A stretch of DNA of 64,000 nucleotides from Adiantum capillus-veneris (lineage: Eukaryota; Streptophyta; Polypodiopsida; Polypodiales; Pteridaceae), in assembly GCA_014529385.2 (NCBI GenBank), contig CM043960.1:122790543-122854542 (forward strand). Direction: 5' to 3'. The position numbers were made by a program, and so were the translations under genes. The notes under the pieces were generated by a model. The model saw only the letters and a program-made list of their open reading frames with translations, was not told the origin of the DNA and did not search any database. Position 1 is the stretch's first letter; every line of letters starts with the position of its first letter. Positions 63,407 through 64,000 of this stretch are shown here, one piece after another.

Positions 63407-64000
63407 TCAACCGATGCCCACTCGCTGGCTGTGATCGTGTGCATTCGGCTGTCCTACTCCCGTGTAAGTCCATACACCACTAGACGTACCGCACACGTAC
63501 TGCAAGTATGTACGCAATACCTGCATATCTCCCTCGTGCACTATGCCATCATCAGTCAACAAACGACTGACAACCCCAACTGCAAATGCTCCCACTACAG
63601 CTGCGATATCCGGTCTCAAGATCATCATCTCATACATGAGACCACCGAATGCCGATGCAATGCTAGGGGGCCCTGCTAGCTCTACGGAGCATGCATCAAA
63701 ATATATATCCCTGGCAATAGGCATCTTTGATTGACAAGGCGTGTCAGCCACATGCATCTCTTGACTGTCCTCAAAAGACGCATCAACCTGTCGTGCAACC
63801 TCAGAGCAAACCAGCTGCTCTAGGTGTCTGCTGGAAGACATATCCTGCACAACTATATCCCCATGCTCACTGTCGAGCATAGAAAGGAATGACTGCATAA
63901 TCGCTGACATCTCAGCCTCCTCTGCAATCATCCACTGTAAACATGACCGCTCAATTTGTTGTGACTCACTAGAGCTCTCATGCTCTAACTCCGTATGCAT
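63407..64000 (-). pseudogene. Ty1/copia pol remnant of J
   Basis: Open to the window edge. SAFGGLMYEMMILRPDIA, then VGVVSRLLTDDG and VLRTYLQYVCGTSSG match the conserved copia RT end (GSLMYAM..RPDIA..VG.VSRF..NPG.EHW..vk.ILRYL.GT). RNase H, which should follow, is absent: the frame stops at 63407, about 80 bp before the polypurine tract. An extra AFA segment is duplicated inside VG-AFAVG. It is a decayed or deleted copy. Confidence 0.72.

Noticed and set aside
1-64000. tRNA or rRNA genes
   Set aside because: I saw no A/B-box cloverleaf or rRNA-like segment; the tRNA-like words at 2129 and 26170 are primer-binding sites only.

Overview
The window is nuclear DNA from a land plant with a large, repeat-rich genome. 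I infer this from nested Ty3/gypsy elements of the Athila/Tat type with tRNA-Asp-like primer-binding sites, plant-style LTR promoters, intron-like breaks and plant-type FCP1, Ulp1, DEAD-box and histone fragments. The species cannot be told from the sequence. No intact single-copy host gene was found, and almost everything is transposable element.

Layout 1-44,397 is one nest. The outermost element, D (+ strand, 5' end off the left edge, 3' LTR 43897-44397), is an autonomous-type gypsy element now broken by stops. Element Z sits in D's leader (interior 1-1188 and 14643-14794, 3' LTR 14795-15771). Z contains complete element A (1189-14642, 5-bp target duplication TGAAC). A contains a DNA transposon B (11772-13563) whose right end holds a palindromic MITE C (13158-13540). 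D also contains F (25225-42828, target duplication CTCTG), and F contains E (32814 to about 41148, minus strand), a 5'-truncated relative of D with a nearly open RT-RNase H-integrase frame. A and F are relatives that encode gag and protease; A has no reverse transcriptase or integrase, so it probably depended on D/E-like partners.

44,398-52,316 holds relics of minus-strand genes: an unrecognised one (about 45050-46470), then in transcription order a CENH3-like histone H3 relic, a coiled-coil segment, a Ulp1-like cysteine protease relic and a plant FCP1/HAD phosphatase-like domain. 52,317-56,223 is element H (minus), a gypsy element with terminal repeats, stops in one otherwise continuous frame and an internal deletion. 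56,224-63,137 is element I (plus), a different gypsy lineage with an FIDD reverse transcriptase, cut at 63,137 by the 3' end of a Ty1/copia element J (minus).

The most unusual observations are: (1) the untranslated leaders of A and F each carry an array of about six copies of a strong palindrome, a different palindrome in each family, with one degenerate copy in the matching LTR; (2) a second retropepsin-like domain (DTG) lies downstream of integrase in E, with decayed counterparts in D and A; (3) D and E share a small acidic third ORF placed after an internal polypurine tract and a TATA box; (4) F carries a captured, apparently intronless fragment of a DEAD-box RNA helicase; (5) there is a CENH3-like histone relic next to Ulp1 and FCP1 domains.
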